From assembly GCA_024637255.1 (NCBI GenBank), contig JAGXFO010000004.1, forward strand, positions 1 through 56,631: DNA of 56,631 nt, given 5' to 3'. This stretch comes from Sulfurovum sp. (lineage in GTDB: Bacteria; Campylobacterota; Campylobacteria; Campylobacterales; Sulfurovaceae). Positions 23,100 through 32,202 of the stretch are shown here, in pieces (position 1 is the stretch's first letter; each line of letters opens with the position of its first letter). Under the pieces are notes generated by a model. That model was given only the letters and a program-made list of their open reading frames with translations, was not told the DNA's origin and did no database searches. Both the position numbers and the translations under genes were made by a program.

Positions 23100-24917
23100 T
23101 TATTTTGTACCATTTTCATCTACAGAGTCTTTTTCATTTGCAAAATACCCCTTCTTATAAAGCCATCTGTAAATATCTGCAGCTATAGGACCAGATGTGC
23201 CACCTCCATGCCCCCCATGTTCAACCAAGACTGTGACAATGTATTTAGGCTCATCAAAAGGTGCATAGGTGGTTATCCAGGCATGGGAACGATGAAAGTA
23301 GGCCAACTGCTCTTCTTTAAGACGTTTTTGCGTTGACTGAGGAATAGCGGTAACCTGAGATGTACCAGTTTTTCCCGCAACAATGACCGGTAGCTTACTC
23401 ATCGTTGCAAATCCGGTTCCTCCAGGCACATTACAGACATCATACATTCCTTTTCTAATCTCGTTCAAATTATATGGATCAAAATCTAAATGCTTCATCT
23501 CAGGTTCTATCTTCTTACTGTCTACCTCTTTTGCTATATGCGGTGTGGCAAGATAAGAAGTAGCCATTACGCCCGTATACCGTGCCAACTGTAGTGGTGT
23601 AACCAGATCATAACCTTGTCCAATGGAAGCAATGACTGTTTCTCCCAGATACCATGGCTGATTGTAACGTTTTCTTTTCCATGCTTTGTCTGGCATAACA
23701 CCCTCATGTTCGTACGATAGGTCGACGCCTGTTTTTACGCCCAAACCAAGAGTACGAAGGTTTTTCGCCATTGCATCAATACCGACCTTTAGGCTCTTAT
23801 TATAGAAGTAAACATCGCAACTCTCACGTATGGCTTTTCTTAACCCTGTTGCACCATGCCCATATCTTGACCAACACCTAAATTTATGTTTACTCGATCC
23901 CAAGGTAATATGCCCCGAACAATGTTCTGAAGTACTGAGTGAACCAGGCAATGCTTTAGAGTATGCCAAAGCCATTCCCATTTTAATTGTTGATCCGGGA
24001 GGATAGGTGCCATGTATAAATTTGTTAGTAAAAGGATGAGCAAGGTCTTCCTGAAGTGCTTTCCAGTCTTTACTGCTAATACCCCCTACAAACATATTCG
24101 GGTCAAAAGAAGGGTAACTGACCGCGGCTAGGACTTCACCATTGGTTTTCATCACTATCGCAACACCCGTAGCATCGCCAAAATGTTCATAAATCATCTG
24201 TTGCAGATCTATGTCTATATTTAGCACTAAATTTTTATTGTCTTTAGGAGGTTCTTTTTCAAGCACATCGATAGCTTTGTTCGTCGCAGTTACTTTAGTG
24301 ATTTCATAACCTAGTTCACCTTCTAGCACCTTATTGTAATGACGCTCCAAACCACTCTTTCCTATTTTTCCCACCTCATCGACAACCGCATCACTCTCAT
24401 TTTCTTTTTGATTTGATCGTCCCGTATATCCGACAATATGCGCAATATACCTTCCATAAGGATAGTAACGTTTTGTCTCTGCTTCTATTTTAATATTGTC
24501 TACCAGGCTTAACTCAGGGTAGGCTCCCATCATATCTGAGTAGTGTATAAAATCAACTACTTTAATAAACTGGTGATTATAAGGAGAATTATTTTTTTTA
24601 TACACCTTCATCATCACCGTTTTGTTAAGATCAGGAAAGGTTTCAATCAGTTTATCTATAACTCTGGACAATTGCATGCTTTTTTCTTTTAAATGCGGTG
24701 CAATAGAGAGAGAAAATCCTATCTGGTTCATAGCCAGTAAATTTCCATGGGTATCTGTTATCTCACCCCTTACAGGCTTAAGGAACTGTTTTCTTTCTAT
24801 ATTCTCTTTGGCCAACTTTTCATAGTAAAAATTAGACTTAATACTGACATGGTAAAGCCTGCTTATCATGACAGCCCAGAAGAGTAAAAAAATAAATACT
24901 ATAAACTTATATCTCAT
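23100..24917 (-). CDS. mrdA: Penicillin-binding protein 2 (elongasome transpeptidase)
   Basis: A 605-residue class B PBP that cross-links peptidoglycan during rod elongation. An N-terminal membrane anchor (residues about 5-25) precedes the PBP dimerisation domain with REFDTHGN-like RGEITDTHGNLLAMN. The transpeptidase motifs are in order: PPGSTIKMG (S-x-x-K), RESCDVYFY (S-C-D) and AGKTGTSQV (KTG). It is the last gene of the envelope operon; the preceding membrane gene overlaps it by four bases. The context and motifs match Helicobacter/Campylobacter PBP2. Confidence 0.96.
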   Translation of the reverse strand: MRYKFIVFIFLLFWAVMISRLYHVSIKSNFYYEKLAKENIERKQFLKPVRGEITDTHGNLLAMNQIGFSLSIAPHLKEKSMQLSRVIDKLIETFPDLNKTVMMKVYKKNNSPYNHQFIKVVDFIHYSDMMGAYPELSLVDNIKIEAETKRYYPYGRYIAHIVGYTGRSNQKENESDAVVDEVGKIGKSGLERHYNKVLEGELGYEITKVTATNKAIDVLEKEPPKDNKNLVLNIDIDLQQMIYEHFGDATGVAIVMKTNGEVLAAVSYPSFDPNMFVGGISSKDWKALQEDLAHPFTNKFIHGTYPPGSTIKMGMALAYSKALPGSLSTSEHCSGHITLGSSKHKFRCWSRYGHGATGLRKAIRESCDVYFYNKSLKVGIDAMAKNLRTLGLGVKTGVDLSYEHEGVMPDKAWKRKRYNQPWYLGETVIASIGQGYDLVTPLQLARYTGVMATSYLATPHIAKEVDSKKIEPEMKHLDFDPYNLNEIRKGMYDVCNVPGGTGFATMSKLPVIVAGKTGTSQVTAIPQSTQKRLKEEQLAYFHRSHAWITTYAPFDEPKYIVTVLVEHGGHGGGTSGPIAADIYRWLYKKGYFANEKDSVDENGTK

Positions 24918-25369
24918 AAAATCACCACAATCAACATATCCACAATAAGAGAATAGAGTAAAATTTTATCCAAAACAATACTTTGTGTCTGAAAAATAAA
25001 ATCATAAGAAAACAAACACATTAAATAAATAATATCCAAAAAAAACACGCTTAGCAGGGGTTTACATACTTTACATCTACGAAAATGCTTCAAATACGGA
25101 TACACAAATATATAGAACAATAAAACAGAGATCAGGATGAGAAAGAGAGGTAGAGAAAGATTGATTTCAAGATTTAAAATATACACTATGGCCATCAACA
25201 CAACGAATGCTTTATTCTTCTCCAGTCCATAAACCAAAAGGTATCCCATCCCTCCAATCAAAAGAGGTAAAAAAACATAAATAGAGATGAGCATAGGATA
25301 GAGCAAGATAAAAAAGATGCCCGATAACCATAACAATGGGCTAGCTTCTCTCTTGGATACATAATTCAT
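24914..25369 (-). CDS. Small polytopic membrane protein, MreD-like
   Basis: A 151-residue, almost entirely hydrophobic protein with about five membrane segments. It occupies the slot just before mrdA in the operon, overlapping it by four bases. Position and topology are like MreD of rod-shape operons and the unnamed membrane gene at this place in Helicobacter. I cannot see a diagnostic motif, so the MreD label is inference from context. Confidence 0.6.
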   Translation of the reverse strand: MNYVSKREASPLLWLSGIFFILLYPMLISIYVFLPLLIGGMGYLLVYGLEKNKAFVVLMAIVYILNLEINLSLPLFLILISVLLFYIFVYPYLKHFRRCKVCKPLLSVFFLDIIYLMCLFSYDFIFQTQSIVLDKILLYSLIVDMLIVVIL

Positions 25370-25381
25370 ACTATAGCCGTC

Positions 25382-25846
25382 TTAAGACAATTTGTATATC
25401 AGCGCTACTTCATTACAAATAGGAAAATGAATACACTTAATACAATCGGCCCAAATTTTATGTTCAGGTATTACCTCTTTATTGATTTCTTTAAAGTTAA
25501 GTTTTAGAAAAAATTGCGGAAGATAGGTTAAGACGAGTACATCTTCTTCGACACCCAATGCTTTGGCCTCATTCAAAGTAAACTCTACCATCCTCTGACC
25601 CACTTTTTGCCCACGATACGCTTCATCAACAATGAGACTTCTAATCTCTGCCAATCTTTTTGAGTGTACGTGTAAAGCTGTGTAACCTACGAGTTTATCG
25701 TCCTCTTTTGCCAACACATAAGAACGTATGTTAGTTGCAACTTCATCTTTTGTACGATTAAGGATAATACCGTCCCTCACTTCAGAAACAACCAATGCCT
25801 GCATCTGAGGAATATCACTCAATTTTGCCTTAACAAGCTCAATCAC
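25382..25846 (-). CDS. GNAT acetyltransferase, ArgA/ArgO-like (probable N-acetylglutamate synthase)
   Basis: A 154-residue GNAT protein. The acetyl-CoA motif is RGQKVGQRMVEF, and LAEIRSLIVDEAYRG, FFLKLNFKEINKE and IWADCIKCIHFPICNEVALIY match the short ArgA-type acetyltransferases that replace classical ArgA and are known as ArgO in Campylobacter. It would then make N-acetylglutamate for arginine synthesis. The conserved cysteine pair near the C-terminus supports this. It lies between engB and the MreD-like gene, an odd place for an arginine gene. Confidence 0.72.
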   Translation of the reverse strand: MIELVKAKLSDIPQMQALVVSEVRDGIILNRTKDEVATNIRSYVLAKEDDKLVGYTALHVHSKRLAEIRSLIVDEAYRGQKVGQRMVEFTLNEAKALGVEEDVLVLTYLPQFFLKLNFKEINKEVIPEHKIWADCIKCIHFPICNEVALIYKLS

Positions 25847-25848
25847 TT

Positions 25849-26499
25849 TTATTCCTCACCCTCTTTTGGAATGTCACTCTCTTTTTTGCTTTCCACTTCT
25901 ATACCAAAAATCGTTTGGAGTATATTTTGATGCACTCTGTCATGACCATTTTTCTTCAGATTTGAAAGCGCAATGGATCCGGGAAACTCTTTTTTAAGTT
26001 TTGCTTTTTCTTTTTGATTCAGTTTGTCAATCTTTGTAAATACTGTTAAATATTTCTGATCAGGACGAATGAACTCAGCAATATACTCTGCTACATCATC
26101 ATCTATCTTGGCATGAGGATGACGCGCATCACGCAAATGGACAAAAAGACGTATAGAAACACGATGCTGGATAAATTCAACAAGATTCTTCTGCCAAACT
26201 TCTTTCAGGGATTTGGAAACTTTTGCATATCCAAACCCTGGTAAATCCACAAAACGCACAGGATAGCTCTGTTCATTGTACAGATATCTCGTTTCAAAGA
26301 AATTGATCAACTGTGTTTTTCCTGGAGTAGATGAGCTTTTGGCTAAATTCTTTCTTTGTGTCAATGAGTTCAATGTAGAACTTTTGCCTACATTCGAGCG
26401 TCCTAAAAAAACCACTTCACTCATATCTTCAGGTAAGGAATCAGCAATACTCTGTGCTGATTTGACAAATTGTGCTTCTACTATACGAGGTATGTTCAT
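25849..26499 (-). CDS. engB: Ribosome-associated GTPase EngB (YsxC/YihA)
   Basis: A 216-residue GTPase needed for large ribosomal subunit assembly. All G motifs are visible: GRSNVGKSSTLNSL (G1), STPGKT (G2), DLPGFGYAKVSK (G3), TKIDKL (G4). It carries a short acidic C-terminal tail (ESKKESDIPKEGEE). It overlaps lptA by four bases, consistent with translational coupling within the envelope operon. Confidence 0.95.
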   Translation of the reverse strand: MNIPRIVEAQFVKSAQSIADSLPEDMSEVVFLGRSNVGKSSTLNSLTQRKNLAKSSSTPGKTQLINFFETRYLYNEQSYPVRFVDLPGFGYAKVSKSLKEVWQKNLVEFIQHRVSIRLFVHLRDARHPHAKIDDDVAEYIAEFIRPDQKYLTVFTKIDKLNQKEKAKLKKEFPGSIALSNLKKNGHDRVHQNILQTIFGIEVESKKESDIPKEGEE

Positions 26500-26960
26500 T
26501 TTGAGTCTTCCGCATCAAAAGTAAATTTCACTGGTTTTTTCTTAGATCCTTGCACCTCTGCATTACCCGTAAGCATATCGAGTATAATCACATCACCGTT
26601 TACATGGCGCTTGTTGGCCAAATCATCTATGATGGCTTTACCCGTTAAAATATAATTTGACTTCATAGGATAATATGTCACTTTATCAGCACTTCCTTTA
26701 TAATTACTCTTCTCATCTTTAAACTCAAAAGTAACCAAGCCTAGGGCTTCATACATTTTTGTTTCATTATTTTCATCAAAGTAAACGATTACCCTGTCTG
26801 CATGTAGCCAATCATCCATTTTTTTTATTTTAGCATTACCTATAAAATGTATTTCTTTTTTTAAATCTTCTGCCTTCATAGAGTCAGAAGTGATTTCCAC
26901 TTTATCCGCAAAAAGAGTTTGCGTTAGCATAAGAAAAAGTACTATTTTTAAAAAATCCAA
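26496..26960 (-). CDS. lptA: LPS transport periplasmic protein LptA
   Basis: A 154-residue OstA-like protein with signal peptide MDFLKIVLFLMLTQTLFA. The core KVEITSDSMKAEDLKKEIHF, then IGNAKIKKMDDWLHADRVIV fits the beta-jellyroll that bridges LPS from the inner to the outer membrane. It lies just after lptC and before engB. The preceding gene ends 42 bases upstream. Confidence 0.9.
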   Translation of the reverse strand: MDFLKIVLFLMLTQTLFADKVEITSDSMKAEDLKKEIHFIGNAKIKKMDDWLHADRVIVYFDENNETKMYEALGLVTFEFKDEKSNYKGSADKVTYYPMKSNYILTGKAIIDDLANKRHVNGDVIILDMLTGNAEVQGSKKKPVKFTFDAEDSK

Positions 26961-27002
26961 TGGTAATCCTCTACTCGTTATATTATGTATTATACCATTT
27001 TA

Positions 27003-27515
27003 TTACTTTTCAGACGTATAAATGATACTATCAATAGCCGTACCAAAAGCCTCTTTTTTACGCGTATCATAATATAAGGTATTTCCGTGCATAATATTTT
27101 TATCTCTGTAGGCAGTAAAAGGTGCAATAATATTTAGAATTTCTGTTTTTTGATTGTAAATTGCGTGTTGTGTTTCATACCTGTATCCATCTTTTTCCTG
27201 CAACACGACATTTCCATCCAGATAAAGCATATCACCTTCAAATCTTCCTTTCTTTGCCAAAAGAGACTCTATGGTATCTGTATGATACACCAAATTATCC
27301 AATGTCAGGATGCCGTTATCTCTCACTCCATACGTACTATACGATTGTCCCTGCATCTTCTGTGTATCTACTTCTATTAGGGTCGTATCAGTAAACTCGA
27401 GCTCCCTGGTAAATGTTTTATCTTTACCTGAAGTATTACTCAACTTTAACATCATGACACCCGAGACAATACCTACAATAGCCACAGTCAATACAAATTC
27501 TAATCTTAGTCCCAT
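27003..27515 (-). CDS. lptC: LPS export protein LptC
   Basis: A 170-residue bitopic protein: one N-terminal membrane helix (residues about 5-25) and a periplasmic jellyroll with LYLDGNVVLQEKDGYRYETQ, a strand pattern shared with LptA. It docks on the LptBFG transporter and hands LPS to LptA. It overlaps kdsC by 10 bases. Similarity of LptC proteins is low, so the call rests on topology, strand motif and the kdsC-lptC-lptA order. Confidence 0.85.
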   Translation of the reverse strand: MGLRLEFVLTVAIVGIVSGVMMLKLSNTSGKDKTFTRELEFTDTTLIEVDTQKMQGQSYSTYGVRDNGILTLDNLVYHTDTIESLLAKKGRFEGDMLYLDGNVVLQEKDGYRYETQHAIYNQKTEILNIIAPFTAYRDKNIMHGNTLYYDTRKKEAFGTAIDSIIYTSEK

Positions 27516-28003
27516 AGCTCCAGATACTTTTTCTCAAGTCCTTCTTTGTCTATTAGATACTCTATCATCTCACGTACTGCTCCGTCTCCACCTTTTTTTG
27601 AAAGTACAACAGTAGCAATTTTATCTACGTAGGCACTGGCATCCCTTGGCACAAATGAAATTTTAGCTGCTTTCAGCATTTGCAGGTCATTAAGGTCATC
27701 CCCTATGGCTGCAACATTATCCATCGTCAGTTCAAGCTTTTTTAGCAATGATTCCAAGACCTCTTTTTTATTATGTATCCCCTGATAAAAATGCTCTATT
27801 TGCAACTCTTGTGCGCGACGGGAAACTATCTTCGATGATCTTCCTGTTATAATGGCTACCTGTTTGCCGAGCTTTCTCCAGCTTGCTATAGCTAAACCAT
27901 CTTTAACATTAAAAGACTTTATTTCATCGCCATTTTCGCTGTAGGTGATACGGCTGTCCGTCATCGTGCCATCTACGTCTAAAACAATAAGCTCTATGCT
28001 CAC
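27506..28003 (-). CDS. kdsC: 3-deoxy-D-manno-octulosonate 8-phosphate phosphatase
   Basis: A 165-residue HAD phosphatase without a cap, which acts as a tetramer to make free Kdo for LPS. HAD motif I is LDVDGTMTDSR, motif II is IITGRSS, and motif IV is AIGDDLNDL. GLAIASWRKLG and the tail fit KdsC. It overlaps hisB by four bases and lptC by ten, so these genes are one transcript. Confidence 0.93.
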   Translation of the reverse strand: MSIELIVLDVDGTMTDSRITYSENGDEIKSFNVKDGLAIASWRKLGKQVAIITGRSSKIVSRRAQELQIEHFYQGIHNKKEVLESLLKKLELTMDNVAAIGDDLNDLQMLKAAKISFVPRDASAYVDKIATVVLSKKGGDGAVREMIEYLIDKEGLEKKYLELWD

Positions 28004-28572
28004 AGAACACCCTTGGTACTTGGTATACCTGCATTTTCATTGATTGTCACTGCCCTGCGAAGTGCAACCGCAAGCGCTTTAAATGCACCTTCTATGATGT
28101 GATGCTTATTTTTACCGCGGTTATAGATGAGGTGAAGCGTCAAAGGAAGGTTGAATGCAAACGCCTTAAAAAACTCTTCCACCAATTCTACGTCAAAATC
28201 CCCCACTTTACCACCAATAGGAAGTTCAAAAACAAGGTAGCCACGATTGGATAAATCTATATCACAGCTAACACTTGCCTCATCCATCACCACTGTCGCA
28301 TTACCAAAGCGCTCAATACTTTGCACCGGATAGATGGCTTTTCTGAGTGCCTGACCGATTACAATAGCCACATCCTCAACCGTATGATGATCATCAATAT
28401 GTGTATCGCCGATACAACTCACATCCATATCTATATGTGCATGTTTGGTAAAGGCTTCAAGCATATGGTCATAAAAACCTACGCCTGTATTGATGTTTGC
28501 CGTTCCTGTCCCATAAAGGTTCAGTTTGACTGAAATTTGAGTCTCTTTGGTCTCTCTTGTTACTTCTATCAT
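28000..28572 (-). CDS. hisB: Imidazoleglycerol-phosphate dehydratase
   Basis: Sixth step of histidine synthesis. The 190-residue monofunctional form has both metal-binding repeats: GVGFYDHMLEAFTKHA with DTHIDDHHTVEDVAI, and later KNKHHIIEGAFKALAVALR. It lacks the phosphatase domain of E. coli HisB. It is embedded between rlpA and kdsC in the envelope operon, the only histidine gene in the window. Confidence 0.96.
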   Translation of the reverse strand: MIEVTRETKETQISVKLNLYGTGTANINTGVGFYDHMLEAFTKHAHIDMDVSCIGDTHIDDHHTVEDVAIVIGQALRKAIYPVQSIERFGNATVVMDEASVSCDIDLSNRGYLVFELPIGGKVGDFDVELVEEFFKAFAFNLPLTLHLIYNRGKNKHHIIEGAFKALAVALRRAVTINENAGIPSTKGVL

Positions 28573-28602
28573 TTTTATTCCTATATAGAATTCATTTTGT
28601 CA

Positions 28603-29385
28603 TTAATTCGTTACAATAAATGCACCGCGCATGTTATGGGCATTTGTGAAGTCAACAGCTTCTTCTTCAGAGGCAAACCCCATGAGCCACACCCGATACA
28701 AAGGTGCACCATCTACATCATCAAATCGTTTAACAGTAGGCTTGTAACGCGCATCAATAGTACCATATCTTCGTTTATATATTTGTGCGCCTTCGTTATG
28801 CCTGAAGGCACCCACCTGCACACCGAAGTTGGAAAGCACTACACGTGTTTGAGTATGTGATTTTTTACTTCTGGCAATCATTTCTTCTGATTGTACCTTA
28901 CCTGTAAATCCAATAACTTTTACCGAAACCCTGGCAGTCCCCATCCTATCAAGCCCTATCTCTTTACCTGCCATGTAAGAACAATCAATAATACGCCCTG
29001 ACACAAAAGGTCCTCTGTCATTAATACGTACTACGGTACTTTTTCCATTTTGCAGATTTTTAACCTTTACCATTGTATCCATAGGCCATGTTTTATGTGC
29101 AGCTGTTCTTCCATGCATATTATATACTTCGCCATTGCTTGTATATTTTCCGTGAAAGTTCGGGCCGTACCAGCTTGAAATACCATTTTGCACCTGTCCG
29201 ACCTCAACATACGTTGGGCTATAGCATTTTCCCAATACTTCATAAGGACGCATTGTTGCTTTATACCTTGCGGCGCTTGTATATTTAGTTGCACATACTG
29301 ATTTACGTTTCTGTGAACACCCCGTAAAAAGAATACTTAACGTCACTATAGTTATCAACAATACAGAAGATGTTAATCTCTTCAT
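28603..29385 (-). CDS. rlpA: RlpA-like septal lytic transglycosylase lipoprotein with SPOR domain
   Basis: A 260-residue lipoprotein (lipobox LFTGC) that cleaves naked glycan strands at the division site. The double-psi barrel holds GISSWYGPNFHGKYTSNGE, then the acidic catalytic region VVRINDRGPFVSGRIIDCS. A C-terminal SPOR domain (GVQVGAFRHNEGAQIYKRRY, about residues 180-255) binds denuded peptidoglycan. The ATG at 29385, with GAGG just before it, is preferred over one six codons upstream. It follows mltD in the operon. Confidence 0.92.
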   Translation of the reverse strand: MKRLTSSVLLITIVTLSILFTGCSQKRKSVCATKYTSAARYKATMRPYEVLGKCYSPTYVEVGQVQNGISSWYGPNFHGKYTSNGEVYNMHGRTAAHKTWPMDTMVKVKNLQNGKSTVVRINDRGPFVSGRIIDCSYMAGKEIGLDRMGTARVSVKVIGFTGKVQSEEMIARSKKSHTQTRVVLSNFGVQVGAFRHNEGAQIYKRRYGTIDARYKPTVKRFDDVDGAPLYRVWLMGFASEEEAVDFTNAHNMRGAFIVTN

Positions 29386-29552
29386 AATACCTCTGTCATT
29401 CATTTATCTCTAGTCAGATATTATCACTTTATTTGACTTTGTTTTTGCTTGATACCTACAATACAATACTATGAAAAATGAGTATCAAGATAACACACAT
29501 CGGTGCAAAAAAAGAAGACTATACCCTCGTCTTCTTGACATAAAAATATAAG

Positions 29553-30656
29553 CTACTGAGACAATTTATCAAATATATTTTTAGTCACGGGAATCACCAA
29601 AAGAGCATCAACTGTCAAAAAATCATCTGTCAGGTGATTGGATGTTTTTATCTCTTCCTTATCTGCCTTATAACGTTTTGCAATATCTTCCAGCGTTTCG
29701 CCTAAACTGATATGATGTGAAATCATATGGGTTTTATACTCTTTTTTTACCACAGCCTTTTCATAACGTAAATAAAAAGCATACACCTTCTCTAAAGGTA
29801 TGGTAATCCTGTAATTGGTTTTATCCTTAGGTACAAAACCGTCTTTAAAACCCCTATTAAGTTCAAATAGCTTAACTTCGTCCATCCTGAGAAGCGTAGC
29901 TATTGCTTTTAATGAGGTGCCCCCTTGGACATCCACCTGTATAAGTGTATCCTCTAGATCATCATTTTGATCATCAGTGAAAGCAAAAGTATTATTTTCC
30001 CCTATCATAGCAACAAGAAGAATTTTTTTAATATACTCTCTTGTTTCGCGGGGCAAATACTTTAAATCACTATCGGTCAATATACTTAATTCATCTGTTC
30101 CTGCGCGTCTGATAGCTCTTTCGACACAACCCTCTCCGCAATTATATGCTAGCGCCGCCAAATACCATTTACCAAACTGTTTATGCAGCTTATTGAGATA
30201 ATTGATTGCTGCTGAAGTTGCACTTACCATATCACATCTTTCATCATAGCTGCTACACACAGTCAGATCGTAGTCTTTGGCAGTTTCAGGCATAAACTGC
30301 CATAAACCTACAGCCTTTTTAGGAGAAACAGCATCTATGGAAAATCCGGACTCAACCATAGAAAGATAAATAAACAAATCGCTTACACCATCATCAGTAA
30401 GCAGTCCCTGCATCGCAGGAAGTATGTCTTTACCTCTCTCCAAAGAGCGTTTATAAAATGATTTTAGTTGCTTTTCATGTTTTACAACAAAAGAGAGGAA
30501 GTCATCATCATAACCATAAGATTCATCAATATCAAATTCATTAAACACATAAGAATAACTTGGATATTTGTTTTCTAACGATAAAGCATTTAGAGTACTT
30601 GGGCATGCACTGTAAAAAAGTAAAACCGCTCCAATGTATCTTATTATTGTATGCAT
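29553..30656 (-). CDS. mltD: Membrane-bound lytic transglycosylase D-type with LysM
   Basis: A 367-residue periplasmic protein with a hydrophobic N-terminus. The SLT domain has the catalytic glutamate in SMVESGFSIDAVSPKKAVGLW, followed by QFMPETAKDY and AALAYNCGEG. A C-terminal LysM domain (HHISLGETLEDIAKRYK, about 315-360) binds glycan. Its ATG shares one base with the tatD stop (TGATG), which implies coupled translation. Order tatD-mltD-rlpA matches Helicobacter. Confidence 0.92.
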   Translation of the reverse strand: MHTIIRYIGAVLLFYSACPSTLNALSLENKYPSYSYVFNEFDIDESYGYDDDFLSFVVKHEKQLKSFYKRSLERGKDILPAMQGLLTDDGVSDLFIYLSMVESGFSIDAVSPKKAVGLWQFMPETAKDYDLTVCSSYDERCDMVSATSAAINYLNKLHKQFGKWYLAALAYNCGEGCVERAIRRAGTDELSILTDSDLKYLPRETREYIKKILLVAMIGENNTFAFTDDQNDDLEDTLIQVDVQGGTSLKAIATLLRMDEVKLFELNRGFKDGFVPKDKTNYRITIPLEKVYAFYLRYEKAVVKKEYKTHMISHHISLGETLEDIAKRYKADKEEIKTSNHLTDDFLTVDALLVIPVTKNIFDKLSQ

Positions 30657-31426
30657 CAGAATCTAAAAAGTCTTTGGGCATTTTGTGTGCTCATCTTTGT
30701 TATCTCAGCATAACTTAGCCCTGAAAGTTCACTCATCTTTTGTGCAACCAGTGTAGTATAACCGGGTTCATTTCTCTCTCCACGATGAGGGTGCGGTGTC
30801 AGATATGGTGCATCCGTCTCTATGAGCAATTTATCCTGAGGTATTTTCGGATAGACATTAATGAGTTTTTTGGCATTTTTAAAGGTTAATACCCCGCCTA
30901 TTCCATAATAAAAATTTTTATGAGAGAGTTTAAGTAAAGACTCATCTGCATTATAGCAGTGCAACACACCTCCCTCTTCTCCCGCATATTCATCAAGCAT
31001 CGCGAGACAGTCAGCACTGGATTCTCTAACATGCACTATGAGTGGTTTTTTCATTTCTTTTGCCCAGAGTATCTGATCTAAAAATACATCTTTTTGCAGT
31101 TTCTTTTCTTCTTCTATTTCACTTTGTGTTTCTGGCAGTCTAAAATAATCTAGCCCACATTCACCGATGGCAACACATTTGGGATGATTCACATAGCTTT
31201 CCAAATAGGTTTTGTCATAATTGTGGGCATCATAAGGATGCACACCTACAGAAAAATAGACAGAATCATATAGTTGGGCTAATTCAACAGCCCTTGTGAG
31301 TGTCTTAGGATCGGCACCAGGTATAATAAATTTTTTTACACCTTTTTGTTTGGCATTTGCTAAAACCAATTCTATATCATCATAATATCGTTCATCATCT
31401 AAATGACAATGTGTATCTATTAACAT
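30656..31426 (-). CDS. tatD: TatD family metal-dependent hydrolase/deoxyribonuclease
   Basis: A 256-residue TIM-barrel hydrolase. Metal ligands are in IDTHCHLDD (N-terminus), GECGLDYFR, VHVRES and the C-terminal ETDAPYLTP. Family members act as 3'-5' exonucleases or DNases in DNA repair. It is the first gene of the envelope operon. I choose the ATG at 31426, preceded by TAGG; an in-frame TTG two codons upstream is less likely. Confidence 0.92.
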   Translation of the reverse strand: MLIDTHCHLDDERYYDDIELVLANAKQKGVKKFIIPGADPKTLTRAVELAQLYDSVYFSVGVHPYDAHNYDKTYLESYVNHPKCVAIGECGLDYFRLPETQSEIEEEKKLQKDVFLDQILWAKEMKKPLIVHVRESSADCLAMLDEYAGEEGGVLHCYNADESLLKLSHKNFYYGIGGVLTFKNAKKLINVYPKIPQDKLLIETDAPYLTPHPHRGERNEPGYTTLVAQKMSELSGLSYAEITKMSTQNAQRLFRF

Positions 31427-31543
31427 ATGCAACCTATTTTTAATAGATTATATCAAAAATCTTCCATTTAGTACATTTTCATATCTTAATCTAATCTTTG
31501 ATAAGTTATAGTTAAGCATAAATTATACTTTGGAAGGAGCGTT

Positions 31544-32116
31544 ATGCTTGTAGTAACCATCTTATCTATCTTTGTTTTTATTGTCATTTTATTTATTTTT
31601 CTTGAGTATAGAAATGAAAAAAAATATCAAGAAGAAAGACATAAAAATCGTCAACAGCCGATTTACAATAAAAGAACTACTCCTTCACAAACACCAAAGG
31701 AAATGACACCAAAACCTGAAGTAAAATTAGAAGTAAAATTAGAAGTAAAACCTGAAGTAAAATTAGAAACAAGAAAATTACCTGAGGGAAAATATCCTAA
31801 TTTTACCCATATTCGACTAGTGGAAATGGGGCTTTCGGATGAAGAAGCAAAAGAATTTGTAGCTGAACTCATTCCGCAAATAGAGACACAATTTCCTCTG
31901 ATAGAAAAAGCGATACTGGAACTTGATTTTCATCAGATGGAACGATTGACACATGGTATTAAGGGTTCTGCAACAAACCTGGGTACTGGTGGAGTCTCAG
32001 ACCTTTTAGTCGAGTACAATACTTATCTTAAAACAGGTACAGATATTGACATAGCCAAAGCATATTTAAACCACTTGGTACACTACCACAATGAGCTAAA
32101 AGCACAATACACCTAA
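31544..32116 (+). CDS. Membrane-anchored histidine phosphotransfer (HPt) protein
   Basis: A 190-residue protein with one N-terminal membrane helix (residues 2-20), a charged linker that contains four EVK(L/P) repeats (about residues 59-74), and a C-terminal HPt domain. The phosphorylatable histidine is His137 in the motif LTHGIKGSATNLG, the classic H-x-x-K-G-S. The HPt should relay phosphate between a hybrid kinase and a response regulator, but neither is encoded nearby. GGAG precedes the ATG at the usual distance. A strong terminator follows. Confidence 0.8.
   Translation: MLVVTILSIFVFIVILFIFLEYRNEKKYQEERHKNRQQPIYNKRTTPSQTPKEMTPKPEVKLEVKLEVKPEVKLETRKLPEGKYPNFTHIRLVEMGLSDEEAKEFVAELIPQIETQFPLIEKAILELDFHQMERLTHGIKGSATNLGTGGVSDLLVEYNTYLKTGTDIDIAKAYLNHLVHYHNELKAQYT
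31718..31765 (+). repeat. Four 12-base tandem repeats encoding EVK(L/P)
   Basis: GAAGTAAAATTA is repeated four times, one copy ending in CCT. It falls in the linker of the HPt gene and could vary in copy number by slippage. Confidence 0.8.
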
Positions 32117-32124
32117 TCAAGAAC

Positions 32125-32149
32125 ATTTTTTGGGCAAAGCCCAAAAAAT
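32125..32149. terminator. Bidirectional terminator between HPt gene and recN
   Basis: Perfect 11-bp stem ATTTTTTGGGC / GCCCAAAAAAT with an AAA loop, flanked by T-runs on both strands, between convergent genes. Confidence 0.85.
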
Positions 32150-32202
32150 CTACGCTAACACTGAGTTGACTTCAGCAGTTGGTTCATGTAACTTATCACA
32201 TT

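Noticed and set aside
31718..31765. Short tandem repeats as a CRISPR array
   Set aside because: Units are 12 bases, contiguous and in coding frame, without spacers.
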